Positions 33,920-42,514 of a stretch of 64,000 nucleotides of DNA are shown here, piece after piece. The DNA is taken from contig NZ_CP152019.1 of NCBI RefSeq assembly GCF_038622445.1, positions 2,144,501-2,208,500 of the forward strand. Reading direction: 5' to 3'. Position 1 is the first letter of the stretch. The number at the start of each line of letters is the position of its first letter. A program made the translations under genes and the position numbers. The DNA is from Sporosarcina sp. FSL K6-1522 (GTDB taxonomy: Bacteria; Bacillota; Bacilli; Bacillales_A; Planococcaceae). The notes beneath the pieces were generated by a model that was not told the DNA's origin, did no database searches, and worked only from the letters and a program-made list of their open reading frames with translations.

Positions 33920-34768
33920 ATGGATTTTAAACAGTATTCAAATGCGCATGATTTTGCGGTCAAGGCGGAGCCGATTTTAGCAGAACGGGAAGATGTTTAT
34001 AGTCTGTTTTTGGGTGTCCTGCAAGCGATTAAAGCAGGTCGTTACGACAATCCATTGATGGCGACGATTGAAGAGGATGGGGAAGTGTTGGCGTTAGTCC
34101 AAATGACACCCCCACATCCATTAAATTTGATTATTGTCGATGAAAGCCGTTTGGAAGCAAACATGGATGTAGTCATTAAAAATTTGTTAGCGCTTGGAAC
34201 CGAAGTTCGTTCAGTTGTTAGTTTGAAGCCATGGGCATACTGTTTTGCTGAGAAATGGGAAGCGGAAACGGGTAAGACGAGGCAATTGCTAATGGATCAA
34301 GGATTGTATCGATTAAACGAAGTGAATGAGGCATTAGATCCAAGTCCTGGTAGTTGGCGTTTGGCGGAGGAAAGGGATTGTCCGCTTATTGAGAAGTGGT
34401 TTACCCTATTTGAAGAGGATACTGGGCTTCCGATTAGCCCGGCGTTAGATGTAAAAAAACGTGTTGCATTATTTATCGCGGAGCGGGAAGTATTTTTGTG
34501 GGAATATCATGGAAAAGTCGTTTCAATGATGAAAAAGGCACGTCCTACAAAACATGGTGTTACGGTATCTTTCGTTTTTACACCGAAAGAAGAGCGCAAA
34601 CGTGGTTATGCACGGACGATGGTAGCGACTTGTTCGATAGAGCTATTGAAAAGTTATGATTTCTGCGTATTATATACAGATCTTCTCAATCCGACGTCAA
34701 ATAAAATCTATCAAGAAATCGGCTTTAAACGCATCGCTGATTCTGTCCAACTTGGATTTGAAAAGTAG
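33920..34768 (+). CDS. GNAT-family N-acetyltransferase
   Basis: A 282-residue protein with an acetyltransferase domain in its C-terminal half (about 150-282). The acetyl-CoA strand and loop are VSFVFTPKEERKRGYARTMV, and LYTDLLNPTSNKIYQEIGFK is typical of the final part. The N-terminal half (EPILAEREDVYSLFLGVL) is a frequent partner domain in Bacillales GNAT proteins. I start at ATG 33920, since ATG 33914 directly follows the GGGGG ribosome binding site. The substrate is unknown. Confidence 0.82.
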   Translation: MDFKQYSNAHDFAVKAEPILAEREDVYSLFLGVLQAIKAGRYDNPLMATIEEDGEVLALVQMTPPHPLNLIIVDESRLEANMDVVIKNLLALGTEVRSVVSLKPWAYCFAEKWEAETGKTRQLLMDQGLYRLNEVNEALDPSPGSWRLAEERDCPLIEKWFTLFEEDTGLPISPALDVKKRVALFIAEREVFLWEYHGKVVSMMKKARPTKHGVTVSFVFTPKEERKRGYARTMVATCSIELLKSYDFCVLYTDLLNPTSNKIYQEIGFKRIADSVQLGFEK

Positions 34769-34868
34769 GGGAAGAAGCAGTTCCAGTTGTATGTTCCCCG
34801 ACTGTTAAGTACGGCATATACTGTAAGAAAGCTAGACAGAAGTAAAGGCAAAACAGCTTAGAGGAGCG

Positions 34869-35189
34869 ATGGCATTGTGGCAAAATACGCCGATTGCTAA
34901 CAATAAGAGCGCAACGAATGATGACCCGCTAGACAGGGGCGCTAAAATTTCACTTTTTGGGTCAGCTATTTCAACGTTAGGTGATGCCTTACAAACGATT
35001 GGTGGAGCAATTTCAATAGAAGAGGGACGGATTTCTGATGCACAACAGCAGCAAGCGCTCGACAAATTGCAAAGCCAGATTGATGAATTGAAGAAGGACA
35101 ATACGCAGACGACTACGAGTCCAGATATTGATAAGTTGAACAAACTATTAGAGAAGCTTGTGGAGCAATTAGATAAAGGATACATGTAG
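34869..35189 (+). CDS. Small coiled-coil protein, function unknown
   Basis: A 106-residue soluble protein. Residues 26-50 are small and glycine-rich (GSAISTLGDALQTIGGAISI). Residues 52-104 form a likely coiled coil with hydrophobic heptads (LDKLQSQIDELKK, LNKLLEKLVEQLDK), split by a TQTTTSP linker. GAGGAGC precedes the ATG and a terminator follows, so it seems a real gene. I do not recognise the family. Confidence 0.65.
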   Translation: MALWQNTPIANNKSATNDDPLDRGAKISLFGSAISTLGDALQTIGGAISIEEGRISDAQQQQALDKLQSQIDELKKDNTQTTTSPDIDKLNKLLEKLVEQLDKGYM

Positions 35190-35251
35190 GAACTCGGATA
35201 GTATCTGTTAATGAAAGGATCGATAGGGTACATCAATTGAAGAGAATGTGA

Positions 35252-35286
35252 AAAGATTATCCATATGGTTTGGATAGTCTTTTTTG
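35252..35286 (+). terminator. Terminator after the coiled-coil gene
   Basis: AAGATTATCC pairs with GGATAGTCTT and is followed by TTTT. Confidence 0.7.
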
Positions 35287-35341
35287 ATGGTAAAGAATAA
35301 TATACTCTATCAATCGAAATGGATAGAAGGGGGCTGACAAA

Positions 35342-36229
35342 ATGAACGTTATCGAGGTGAAGAACTTGACAAAAAGGTATGGCAAAGCGAGGGGGATTTC
35401 GGATGTCAGTTTTACTGTTCGAGAAGGAGAGATTTTTGGTTTTATCGGCCCGAATGGTGCTGGGAAGTCGACGACCATTCGAACGTTATTATCTTTAATT
35501 TATCCAACGAGTGGGAGTGCTACGATTTTTGGCAAAGATATTATTGCCGATGCGCCGGAAATTAAAAAGGAAATCGGTTATTTGCCTTCCGAAGTATTCT
35601 ATTACGACAATATGAAAGTGAAGGATTTGTTGAAGTACTCTGCAAGTTTTTATAAAAAAGATTGCAGTCAACGCATGAAGGAGCTTGCAGAGCTTATGGA
35701 ATTGGATCTGAACCGTAAAATTGATGATTTGTCGCTAGGAAATAAAAAGAAAGTTGGTATTGTGCAAGGCTTATTGCATGAGCCTAAACTGATTATCCTC
35801 GACGAGCCGACGAGCGGTTTAGATCCGTTGATGCAGCATAAGTTCTTTGATTTGCTGAAAGAGGAGAATCGAAAAGGGGCGACGATTTTATTTTCCTCTC
35901 ATATTTTATCGGAAGTACAGCGATTATGTGATCGTGTGGCTATTATTAAAGAAGGTAAGCTGATTAAACTTGAGAAAATGAGTACTTTAAATGAAAATAA
36001 TTATAAAAAGTTTCATGTTGAAACGTCTACTGAAATGAAGAAAGATTATTTCAAGATGGAAGGTGTGACGGATTTAGTTGCGGATACACACAAAGCGACT
36101 TTCCTCTTTAAAGGAGATATGAATGCAGTTATACAGAAAATGGCGGCTGTTCCTATTTCAAATTTAGAGGTGGAGGAGCCAGATTTAGAAGAAATCTTTC
36201 TACATTTCTATGAAAAAGAGGAGGTGTAA
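35342..36229 (+). CDS. ABC-2-type exporter ATP-binding protein
   Basis: A 295-residue ATPase. Walker A GPNGAGKST, signature LSLGNKKKVGIVQGL and Walker B LIILDEPTSGLDP are intact, with the H-loop in LFSSHILSEV. The C-terminal domain (about 220-295) is typical of drug or peptide exporters of the BcrA type. It heads a three-gene operon with two permeases, 5 bp before the first. The cargo is unknown. Confidence 0.88.
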   Translation: MNVIEVKNLTKRYGKARGISDVSFTVREGEIFGFIGPNGAGKSTTIRTLLSLIYPTSGSATIFGKDIIADAPEIKKEIGYLPSEVFYYDNMKVKDLLKYSASFYKKDCSQRMKELAELMELDLNRKIDDLSLGNKKKVGIVQGLLHEPKLIILDEPTSGLDPLMQHKFFDLLKEENRKGATILFSSHILSEVQRLCDRVAIIKEGKLIKLEKMSTLNENNYKKFHVETSTEMKKDYFKMEGVTDLVADTHKATFLFKGDMNAVIQKMAAVPISNLEVEEPDLEEIFLHFYEKEEV

Positions 36230-36234
36230 ACGAT

Positions 36235-37032
36235 ATGAATATGTATATGCATGAGGTGAAGAGTTACCGAAACAATACATTGCTTTGGACCGTAACGCTC
36301 GTGCTAGTTGTTGGATTATTCATGTCGATGTATCCTGCTTTTTCAAAAGATGTCGCGGCGTTTAAGGGGATGTTAGAAGGATTTCCCGAACCTGTTCGGA
36401 AGGCCATCGGATTGGAACTGGATCAATTTTTTTCGTTGTTAGGTTTTTATTCCTATCTATTTTTATACATTAAACTGCTTGGATCCATTCAAGCGATGAC
36501 AATTGGAATCGGTATATTATCAAAGGAACTACGCGCTAAAACGGCTGACTTTTTATTGACAAAGCCGGTGAGTCGTGCGGAGATTTTACGGGCGAAAATG
36601 TTAGCAGCCTTTACGTGTATTTTGGTTACAAATGTGGTTTTCATCAGTAGTGCGGTGCTGATTGTATCCATTGTAACAACAGAATCATTTCATCTAGCAA
36701 CGCTTCTTGTCTTATCGTTGACCTTATTTATGCTTCAACTATTGTTTCTAAGCTTAGGCTTTCTGATCGCGGTTGTTGTGCAGAAAATAAAAGCGGTTCT
36801 CCCTGTATCGTTGGGAATTGTGTTTATGTTTTTTCTCATTAACTTACTCGGTTCTGCGACAGGGGACAGGTTGTTGCGCTATTTGACTCCGTTTCAATAC
36901 GTTGAACCGATGTATATTTTGAAAAATGATGCCTATGAGCCTATTTTTCTGTTGCTTGGATTGGCGCTTCTTCTCATTTCGATAATCGTCAGTTATGTCG
37001 TATACACGAAAAAGGATATCCCATCTGTCTGA
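36235..37032 (+). CDS. ABC-2-type permease subunit 1
   Basis: A 265-residue membrane protein with six hydrophobic segments. The middle stretch SKELRAKTADFLLTKPVSRAEIL is the typical ABC-2 permease loop following helix 2. It resembles its neighbour at 37055 in order and length, so the pair probably arose by duplication and forms a heterodimer with the ATPase dimer. Confidence 0.83.
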   Translation: MNMYMHEVKSYRNNTLLWTVTLVLVVGLFMSMYPAFSKDVAAFKGMLEGFPEPVRKAIGLELDQFFSLLGFYSYLFLYIKLLGSIQAMTIGIGILSKELRAKTADFLLTKPVSRAEILRAKMLAAFTCILVTNVVFISSAVLIVSIVTTESFHLATLLVLSLTLFMLQLLFLSLGFLIAVVVQKIKAVLPVSLGIVFMFFLINLLGSATGDRLLRYLTPFQYVEPMYILKNDAYEPIFLLLGLALLLISIIVSYVVYTKKDIPSV

Positions 37033-37054
37033 GTCGTTTAAGGAGATGATATGA

Positions 37055-37852
37055 ATGAATGTCTTTAAAAGGGAAATGAAAGCGAGTTGGAAATCGCTCG
37101 TTTTTTGGTCTATCGGTCTGGTGTTCATCGTTGGTAGTGGGATGGGCAAGTATGCGGCATTAGAGGGTTCGGGGGATTCCATCAATGAATTGCTAGGACA
37201 AATGCCGGCATCGTTGCGAGCGATATTTGGCATTGGCTCGTTAGATGTATCGACTGTGGTTGGCTACTATGGATTGCTATATTTGTACCTACTAATTATG
37301 GCTGGCATTCATGCTGCGATGTTAGGGTCAACGATTATTTCAAAAGAAGAGCGTGATAAAACAGCAGAGTTTTTGTTTGTGAAACCCATTTCGAGAACAA
37401 CCGTCATTTCGGCAAAATTGGCTGCAGCTGTTGCCATCGTCATTATTTTTAATGGCATAACGCTCATTAGCTCTATCATTTTTGTTGATGGGGTTAATGA
37501 AGGGGCGCCTATTACGTCTGAAATCATGTGGTTAATGGGCGGGATGTTTATGCTACAGCTTCTTTTTTTATTTTTTTCGACCGCCATTGCGGCATGTGTC
37601 AGAAATTCGAAGTTGGCGATTCCGATTTCAACGGGTGTGTTATTGGTCACATTTCTATTGTCCGTCGGGATGGAGCTAACAAGTAAGCTGGATAAGTTAA
37701 GGTATGCAACACCTTTTAAATATTTTGAGGCAAAAACGATTTTGCATGATGGAGGATACGACATGTCTTTTGTCGTGTTGTCTTGCTTGCTAATGGCTGT
37801 TTTTATGGTCATGACATATGGTTTTTATCGGCAACGAGATTTATCTTTATGA
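37055..37852 (+). CDS. ABC-2-type permease subunit 2
   Basis: A 265-residue membrane protein, six hydrophobic segments, with the same loop motif SKEERDKTAEFLFVKPISRTTVI as subunit 1. Its N terminus MNVFKREMKASWKSLVFWSIG is typical of the family. It is the last gene of the exporter operon, with GGAGATGATATGA upstream. Confidence 0.83.
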   Translation: MNVFKREMKASWKSLVFWSIGLVFIVGSGMGKYAALEGSGDSINELLGQMPASLRAIFGIGSLDVSTVVGYYGLLYLYLLIMAGIHAAMLGSTIISKEERDKTAEFLFVKPISRTTVISAKLAAAVAIVIIFNGITLISSIIFVDGVNEGAPITSEIMWLMGGMFMLQLLFLFFSTAIAACVRNSKLAIPISTGVLLVTFLLSVGMELTSKLDKLRYATPFKYFEAKTILHDGGYDMSFVVLSCLLMAVFMVMTYGFYRQRDLSL

Positions 37853-37855
37853 ATG

Positions 37856-37893
37856 AAAAACTGACGAACTGTTAGAAGTCCGTCAGTTTTTTT
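37856..37893. terminator. Bidirectional terminator after the ABC-2 operon
   Basis: AAAAACTGACGGAC-like arms (AAACTGACG and CGTCAGTTT) with A and T runs serve the exporter operon and the converging aminotransferase gene. Confidence 0.85.
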
Positions 37894-37895
37894 GA

Positions 37896-39059
37896 TTATG
37901 AAAACAAGTTCAGCTTTTCAATACGTGCGATGGCTTCTTTCAAACGATCTTCTGTCTCCAAGAGCCCCACGCGTATATAACCTTCGCCTTTTTTGCCAAA
38001 TGCATGCCCCGGTGCAACGGCTACGTCAGCTTTTTTCAATAACAGCTCGGTAAAGGATTCGCTTGTATAGCCAGTTGGAACGGGTAGCCATGCAAAGAAA
38101 GAAGCGTTTGGTGCGACTACATCCCAGCCAATTCGTTGACATTCGGCGATTAGCACATTTCGACGACTTTCGTAAAGTGCGATGAGTTCTTGAACACAGT
38201 CTTGACTGCCAGATAACGCTTCGGCAGCAGCGAGCTGAATGGCTGGGAAGATATCGATGAATAAATGATCTTGCAATAATCCAATCGCATTGATAATTTC
38301 AGCATTACCAACTGCGAAACCGACACGCCAGCCGGCCATATTATACGTTTTTGACAAAGTGTACATTTCGATGCCGACTTCTTTTGCGCCTTCAGCTTGC
38401 AGGAAGCTGATTGGCTTTTTGCCGTCAAAACCAATTCCACCGTAAGCGAAGTCATGCATAATGGTGATGTTGTTCGCTTTAGCTAAGGCAACGGTTTCTT
38501 CGAAGAAGGGCAATGTAGCTGTAGCACTTGTTGGGTTGTTCGGATAGTTTAAATACATCAATTTGGCCTTTTTTTGTTCATCAGAAAAAGTTGAGTAGTC
38601 GGGTAGAAAATCATTTTCTGCTAACAATGGAAACGTATCATATTGAATGTCCGCTAAGCTTACGCTGGACAAATAATCGGGATAGCCCGGATCAGGTAAT
38701 AACAGTAATTCTCCTTCATTCATCAGGGCGAGGGGGAGCTCAACTAATCCCGGTTTTGTCCCAAATAGCACCGCCACTTCTGTGTTAGGGTCGATGTCGA
38801 CATTGTATTCTCGTTTGTAAAAGTCGGCAGCAGCTTGTTTGAATTCAGCAATGCCTCTGAAAGGCGAGTAGCCATGGGTGGCTGGATTCTCAACCGCTTG
38901 TTGCAGTGCTTTAACAATATGCGGTGGTGTCGGTTGGTCAGGATTGCCGCGTCCTAAATTAATGACATCTCGCCCTTCGGCAAGAGCATCTTGAACATTT
39001 TTGACAAGAGATGAAAAGAAATGCGGTGGTAAATTTTTGAGTCGATTTGAAAGTGTCAT
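37896..39059 (-). CDS. mtnE: PLP-dependent aminotransferase, MtnE-like
   Basis: A class I/II aminotransferase of 387 residues. The PLP lysine lies in LSKTYNMAGWRVGFAVGN, and other signatures are NLGRGNPDQPTPPHIV, DPGYPDYL and LNYPNNPTSA. The sequence looks close to Bacillus MtnE (YkrV), which transaminates 2-keto-4-methylthiobutyrate to methionine in the salvage pathway; this similarity is from memory. It is divergent from the SAM-riboswitch met operon, which supports a methionine role, but no riboswitch faces this gene. The ATG has GAGGGG upstream. Confidence 0.75.
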   Translation of the reverse strand: MTLSNRLKNLPPHFFSSLVKNVQDALAEGRDVINLGRGNPDQPTPPHIVKALQQAVENPATHGYSPFRGIAEFKQAAADFYKREYNVDIDPNTEVAVLFGTKPGLVELPLALMNEGELLLLPDPGYPDYLSSVSLADIQYDTFPLLAENDFLPDYSTFSDEQKKAKLMYLNYPNNPTSATATLPFFEETVALAKANNITIMHDFAYGGIGFDGKKPISFLQAEGAKEVGIEMYTLSKTYNMAGWRVGFAVGNAEIINAIGLLQDHLFIDIFPAIQLAAAEALSGSQDCVQELIALYESRRNVLIAECQRIGWDVVAPNASFFAWLPVPTGYTSESFTELLLKKADVAVAPGHAFGKKGEGYIRVGLLETEDRLKEAIARIEKLNLFS

Positions 39060-39163
39060 GAGATACCCCTCTTTTTCTACGTAGTGAATTAATTATCTGT
39101 TAGTATACAGGAGTTATCAACGTAATAGCAATATTCGCTAAAACCTTAATAATATAGAGAAGG

Positions 39164-39192
39164 TTGACAATCCTATTATTTCAGATTACTAT
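39164..39192 (+). promoter_or_regulatory. Sigma-A promoter of the met operon
   Basis: TTGACA (39164-39169) and TACTAT (39187-39192) with a 17-bp spacer, about 30 bp before the SAM riboswitch. Confidence 0.7.
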
Positions 39193-39220
39193 ATAAGCTA
39201 TACTTAAAACTGCATAGATA

Positions 39221-39382
39221 ACTTATCAAGAGAGACCGAGGGATAGGCCCGATGACGTCCAGCAACCCCTTGTATGGAACAAGGAAGGTGCTAACTCCTA
39301 CAGAGTGAATTTCATTCTGAAAGATGAGCTGAAACGAATTTATTCGGTGCTTCTTTCTAATGATGAAAGAGGCGTTTTTTTT
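39221..39382 (+). promoter_or_regulatory. SAM-I riboswitch (S-box) with terminator
   Basis: The S-box core is clear: CTTATCAAGAGAGACCGAGG, GGCCCGATGACGTCCAGCAACC, AAGGTGCTAACTCCTACAGA and GAAAGATGAGC. The expression platform is GCTTCTTTC pairing with GAAAGAGGC, then TTTTTTTT (terminator at 39345-39382). With SAM bound, transcription of metNIQ should end here. Confidence 0.95.
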
Positions 39383-39411
39383 ATATGGAAATAATAACTA
39401 GTTCGGCGCTT

Positions 39412-39761
39412 TTATCTTCATTCAGCAAATCTTTTTGTACTGAAAGCGAAGCGTCAGCTACAGAAGACTCCATCTTTATAGGTGGTGAGATGAATGAAGT
39501 TTTATTTTCTTGCTCAGTAGGTGTCCAAACGCTAGCTGAACGATAGAGGTACGCAGGCTTAGGTCGCCACGTCCAAAAAGCGGTGCCTTAATTTCTGCAA
39601 AAAACACAGAAATACGGCAAATCGAACCCTTCGCTGTTCGATTGGCAACGCCTACATGACCAACATCCTGTTGGCCCAAGCCTCCGGCGGATGTCCCAGA
39701 TTTTGAATCGAGCTCGCTCGATTCAAAATCTGGGACGCAATTACGCCGAGGCGTAATTGAT
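39412..39761 (+). repeat. Repeat family R, copy C (long form) in the met leader
   Basis: The copy starts with TTATCTTCATTCAGC and ends with GGCGTAATTGATTG, 350 bp. It contains AAGCGTCAGCTACAGAAGAC, a TTTCTGC/CAGAAA hairpin, a CGAACCC..GTTCGATTGG-type hairpin and GAATCGAGCTCGCTCGATTC. It occupies nearly all the DNA between the riboswitch terminator and metN. Confidence 0.85.
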
Positions 39762-39785
39762 TGTTATAGAAAGAGGAGAATACCC

Positions 39786-40799
39786 ATGATTCAAATTCAA
39801 AATGTATCGAAAGTATACAAAACAAAAGAACGACTTGTGAAAGGTGTAGACGATGTATCCCTCGACATTGCCACCGGTGAAGTTTTTGGGATTGTTGGCT
39901 ATTCAGGGGCGGGGAAAAGTTCATTGATTCGCTGTTTGAATCTCTTGGAAAAGCCGACGAGCGGTACGATTTTAATAGATGGCGTCAATTTGACCAAGTT
40001 AAGGGGCAAAAGTTTGCGGCAAGCCCGGTTGAAAATCGGCATGATTTTTCAACATTTTTATTTAATTAGCCAAAAGACGGTGTATGAAAATATTGCGTTT
40101 GCATTGCGCGCTGCAAAAATGCCCGAAAATAAAATCAGTGGCCGAGTGACTGAGCTTCTCGAGATGGTAGGGTTGGCTGAGAAACGAGATGTCTATCCGG
40201 GGCAACTGAGTGGAGGACAAAAGCAGCGTGTCGGGATTGCTCGAGCACTGGCAAATAATCCCTCTGTGTTGCTATGTGATGAAGCAACATCCGCATTGGA
40301 CCCAAACACGACCTTGTCGATCTTACGCTTGTTGAAAAAAATCAATCGCGAGTTGCAAATCACCATTGTGCTAATCACTCATGAAATGCATGTCGTAAAA
40401 GAGATTTGTGATCGCATGGCGATTATGCAGAACGGTAGGGTGATTGAAGAAGGACAGGTTTATGATATCTTTTCAGCTCCCAAAACAGCGTTGACAAAAG
40501 AATTTATTAGCAGCGTGGTATCCTTTGATGTCCCAGAAGCTATTTTAGCGAATTGCACAGGGCGTATTGTGAAATTGCTGTTTAAAGGCGGTGTGGCTGG
40601 GGAAGGTGTCATTTCTGATATGATTCAGCAGTTTCAGGTGCAAGGGAATTTCTTGCATGGCTCGATTGAGTATATTCAAGAAATGCCGCTTGGGATTTTT
40701 GTGATGGAGCTACTAGGGGAAACAGCTGATGTCGAGCAAGCGATTGCGTATCTGTCATCTCGCCATGTACATGTGGAGGTGATTAAGAATGGGAATTGA
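39786..40799 (+). CDS. metN: Methionine ABC transporter ATP-binding protein MetN
   Basis: A 337-residue ATPase. Walker A GYSGAGKSS, signature LSGGQKQRVGIARALA, Walker B VLLCDEATSALDP and H-loop ITHEMHVVKEI are present. The C-terminal NIL regulatory domain (about 260-335, CTGRIVKLLFKG to HVHVEVI) is typical of MetN and binds methionine for feedback control. The ATG has AGAGGAG upstream. It overlaps metI by 11 bp. Control by the SAM riboswitch confirms the methionine assignment. Confidence 0.94.
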   Translation: MIQIQNVSKVYKTKERLVKGVDDVSLDIATGEVFGIVGYSGAGKSSLIRCLNLLEKPTSGTILIDGVNLTKLRGKSLRQARLKIGMIFQHFYLISQKTVYENIAFALRAAKMPENKISGRVTELLEMVGLAEKRDVYPGQLSGGQKQRVGIARALANNPSVLLCDEATSALDPNTTLSILRLLKKINRELQITIVLITHEMHVVKEICDRMAIMQNGRVIEEGQVYDIFSAPKTALTKEFISSVVSFDVPEAILANCTGRIVKLLFKGGVAGEGVISDMIQQFQVQGNFLHGSIEYIQEMPLGIFVMELLGETADVEQAIAYLSSRHVHVEVIKNGN

Positions 40800-41460
40800 T
40801 ATGCAGCATATTATCGAATTGTTACCCGATATGACAAAGGCATTTGGTGAAACGCTTTTCATGGTAGGGATTTCGTTGGTGGTCGCGTTGATCATCGGGC
40901 TTCCATTGGGGATTTTACTGTTTGTGACGGATAAGGGATTATTCCTAGAAAATATTGCAGTGAAGTCGGTTCTTGGTTTTATTGTCAATATGGTTCGTTC
41001 CGTCCCATATATCATTTTACTAGTGGCACTGATTCCTTTGACGACATTTCTTGTTGGGACGTCCATTGGTCCAACAGCGGCTAGTGTCTCCTTATCGGCA
41101 GCGGCCATTCCATTTTTTGCACGAATTGTGGAGACTTCGCTTCGGGAAATTGATAAAGGTGTCATTGAAGCGGCAATTTCAATTGGGGCAAGCCCTTGGA
41201 TGATTATCCGCAATGTATTATTGCCGGAGGCTAAGTCCAGTATTATTCAAGGACTGACGTTGACGGTCATCAGCTTAGTTGCCTACTCCGCGATGGCGGG
41301 GGTTGTCGGTGGGGGCGGAATTGGAGACTTGGCCATCCGCTACGGTTACTACCGTTATGACAACACGATTATGGTTGTGACGGTCATTATTTTGATTGTG
41401 CTTGTCCAAATTATTCAATTGGCAGGGGACTGGATTTCAAAATCAGTCGATAAACGATAA
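40789..41460 (+). CDS. metI: Methionine ABC transporter permease MetI
   Basis: A 223-residue permease with five hydrophobic segments. The coupling loop reads DKGVIEAAISIGASPW and the C-terminal part GGGGIGDLAIRYGYYR is characteristic of MetI/MetP. GGAGGTG precedes the ATG inside the end of metN. Confidence 0.93.
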   Translation: MGIDMQHIIELLPDMTKAFGETLFMVGISLVVALIIGLPLGILLFVTDKGLFLENIAVKSVLGFIVNMVRSVPYIILLVALIPLTTFLVGTSIGPTAASVSLSAAAIPFFARIVETSLREIDKGVIEAAISIGASPWMIIRNVLLPEAKSSIIQGLTLTVISLVAYSAMAGVVGGGGIGDLAIRYGYYRYDNTIMVVTVIILIVLVQIIQLAGDWISKSVDKR

Positions 41461-41475
41461 TAGAGGAGAGAATGT

Positions 41476-42297
41476 ATGATGAAAAAGTTGTTACTGACTT
41501 GTATGATGATTGTTCTTGTAGCTGCATTAGCTGCTTGTGGAGGAAAAGACAAAAAAGATTCGGCAGATGAGAAGTCTCTAATACTCGGTGCTACAGCGGG
41601 ACCGTATAGTGAAATGTTGAAAAAAGCAATCATCCCTGGATTAGAGGAGAAGGGCTATAAAGTTGAATTGAAAGAGTTTAGTGATTATATTCAGCCGAAC
41701 CAAGCACTGAATAATGGAGAAATCGATGCAAACTTATTTCAAAACACAACGTATTTAGACAACGTTGTTAAAGAAAATAATTTCGAATTATCGAGGTTGA
41801 TCATCGTACCAACAGCGCCAATGGGGATCTTTTCGAACACATTCAAGTCGATTGATGAGATTAAAGATGGTTCACAAATCACATTACCGAATGACCCTGT
41901 TAATGCGGCTCGTGCGTTAATTGTCCTACAAGATGAAGGGCTAATTGAATTTGACCCGAATATCGAGTTATTAAAAGCATCTGAAAAAGATATCACAGTA
42001 AATGAGAAAAACTTGAAGTTTGTACCAATTGAGTCAGGGCAACTTCCACGTTCGGTCGAAAGTACAGATTTAGCAGCAGTACCAGGTAACTTTGCATTGT
42101 CAGCGGGAATGGATTTACTAGATGCATTGGCATTAGAAAACATGCCTGATCAATATCGCAATGTCGTAGCAGTGAAAACTGAAAATCTAGAGAAGCAATT
42201 TGCGAAAGATATTATTGAAATTGTTGAATCTGAGCAATTTGAAAAAGTAATTGATGAGGAATTCAAAGGCTTTGGGAAACCAGAGTGGATGCAATAA
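41476..42297 (+). CDS. metQ: Methionine-binding lipoprotein MetQ
   Basis: A 273-residue NlpA-family lipoprotein with lipobox LAAC. Family features are LILGATAGPYSEMLKKAI, VELKEFSDYIQPNQAL and DANLFQNTTYLD. AGAGGAGAG precedes the ATG, 15 bp after metI. It delivers methionine to MetNI and ends the operon. Confidence 0.93.
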   Translation: MMKKLLLTCMMIVLVAALAACGGKDKKDSADEKSLILGATAGPYSEMLKKAIIPGLEEKGYKVELKEFSDYIQPNQALNNGEIDANLFQNTTYLDNVVKENNFELSRLIIVPTAPMGIFSNTFKSIDEIKDGSQITLPNDPVNAARALIVLQDEGLIEFDPNIELLKASEKDITVNEKNLKFVPIESGQLPRSVESTDLAAVPGNFALSAGMDLLDALALENMPDQYRNVVAVKTENLEKQFAKDIIEIVESEQFEKVIDEEFKGFGKPEWMQ

Positions 42298-42310
42298 TCG
42301 ATTGAATAGC

Positions 42311-42347
42311 GAAACCATCCAAGTGGGGAGTGACTTGGATGGTTTTT
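42311..42347 (+). terminator. Terminator of the met operon
   Basis: AAACCATCCAAGT pairs with ACTTGGATGGTTT around GGGGAGTG and ends in a T run. Confidence 0.9.
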
Positions 42348-42446
42348 CTGATTTTATGAAGGGGTTCTGGTTTCGTTGTCAGTGAAAGCGTGGATTGTCC
42401 TGGTATTTGCGTGAACTGTAATCGAAAGCCGCCGAACTATTAGTGC

Positions 42447-42501
42447 AAAAGAACAGCCCAACCCATTGTGCAGGTCGCAGCATAGGGGTGGGCTGTTGTT
42501 C
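42447..42501 (-). terminator. Terminator of pepF
   Basis: On the minus strand ACAGCCCACCCC pairs with GGGTTGGGCTGT across a 20-nt loop and is followed by TCTTTT. Confidence 0.7.
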
Positions 42502-42514
42502 ATTGAAGCGTATT

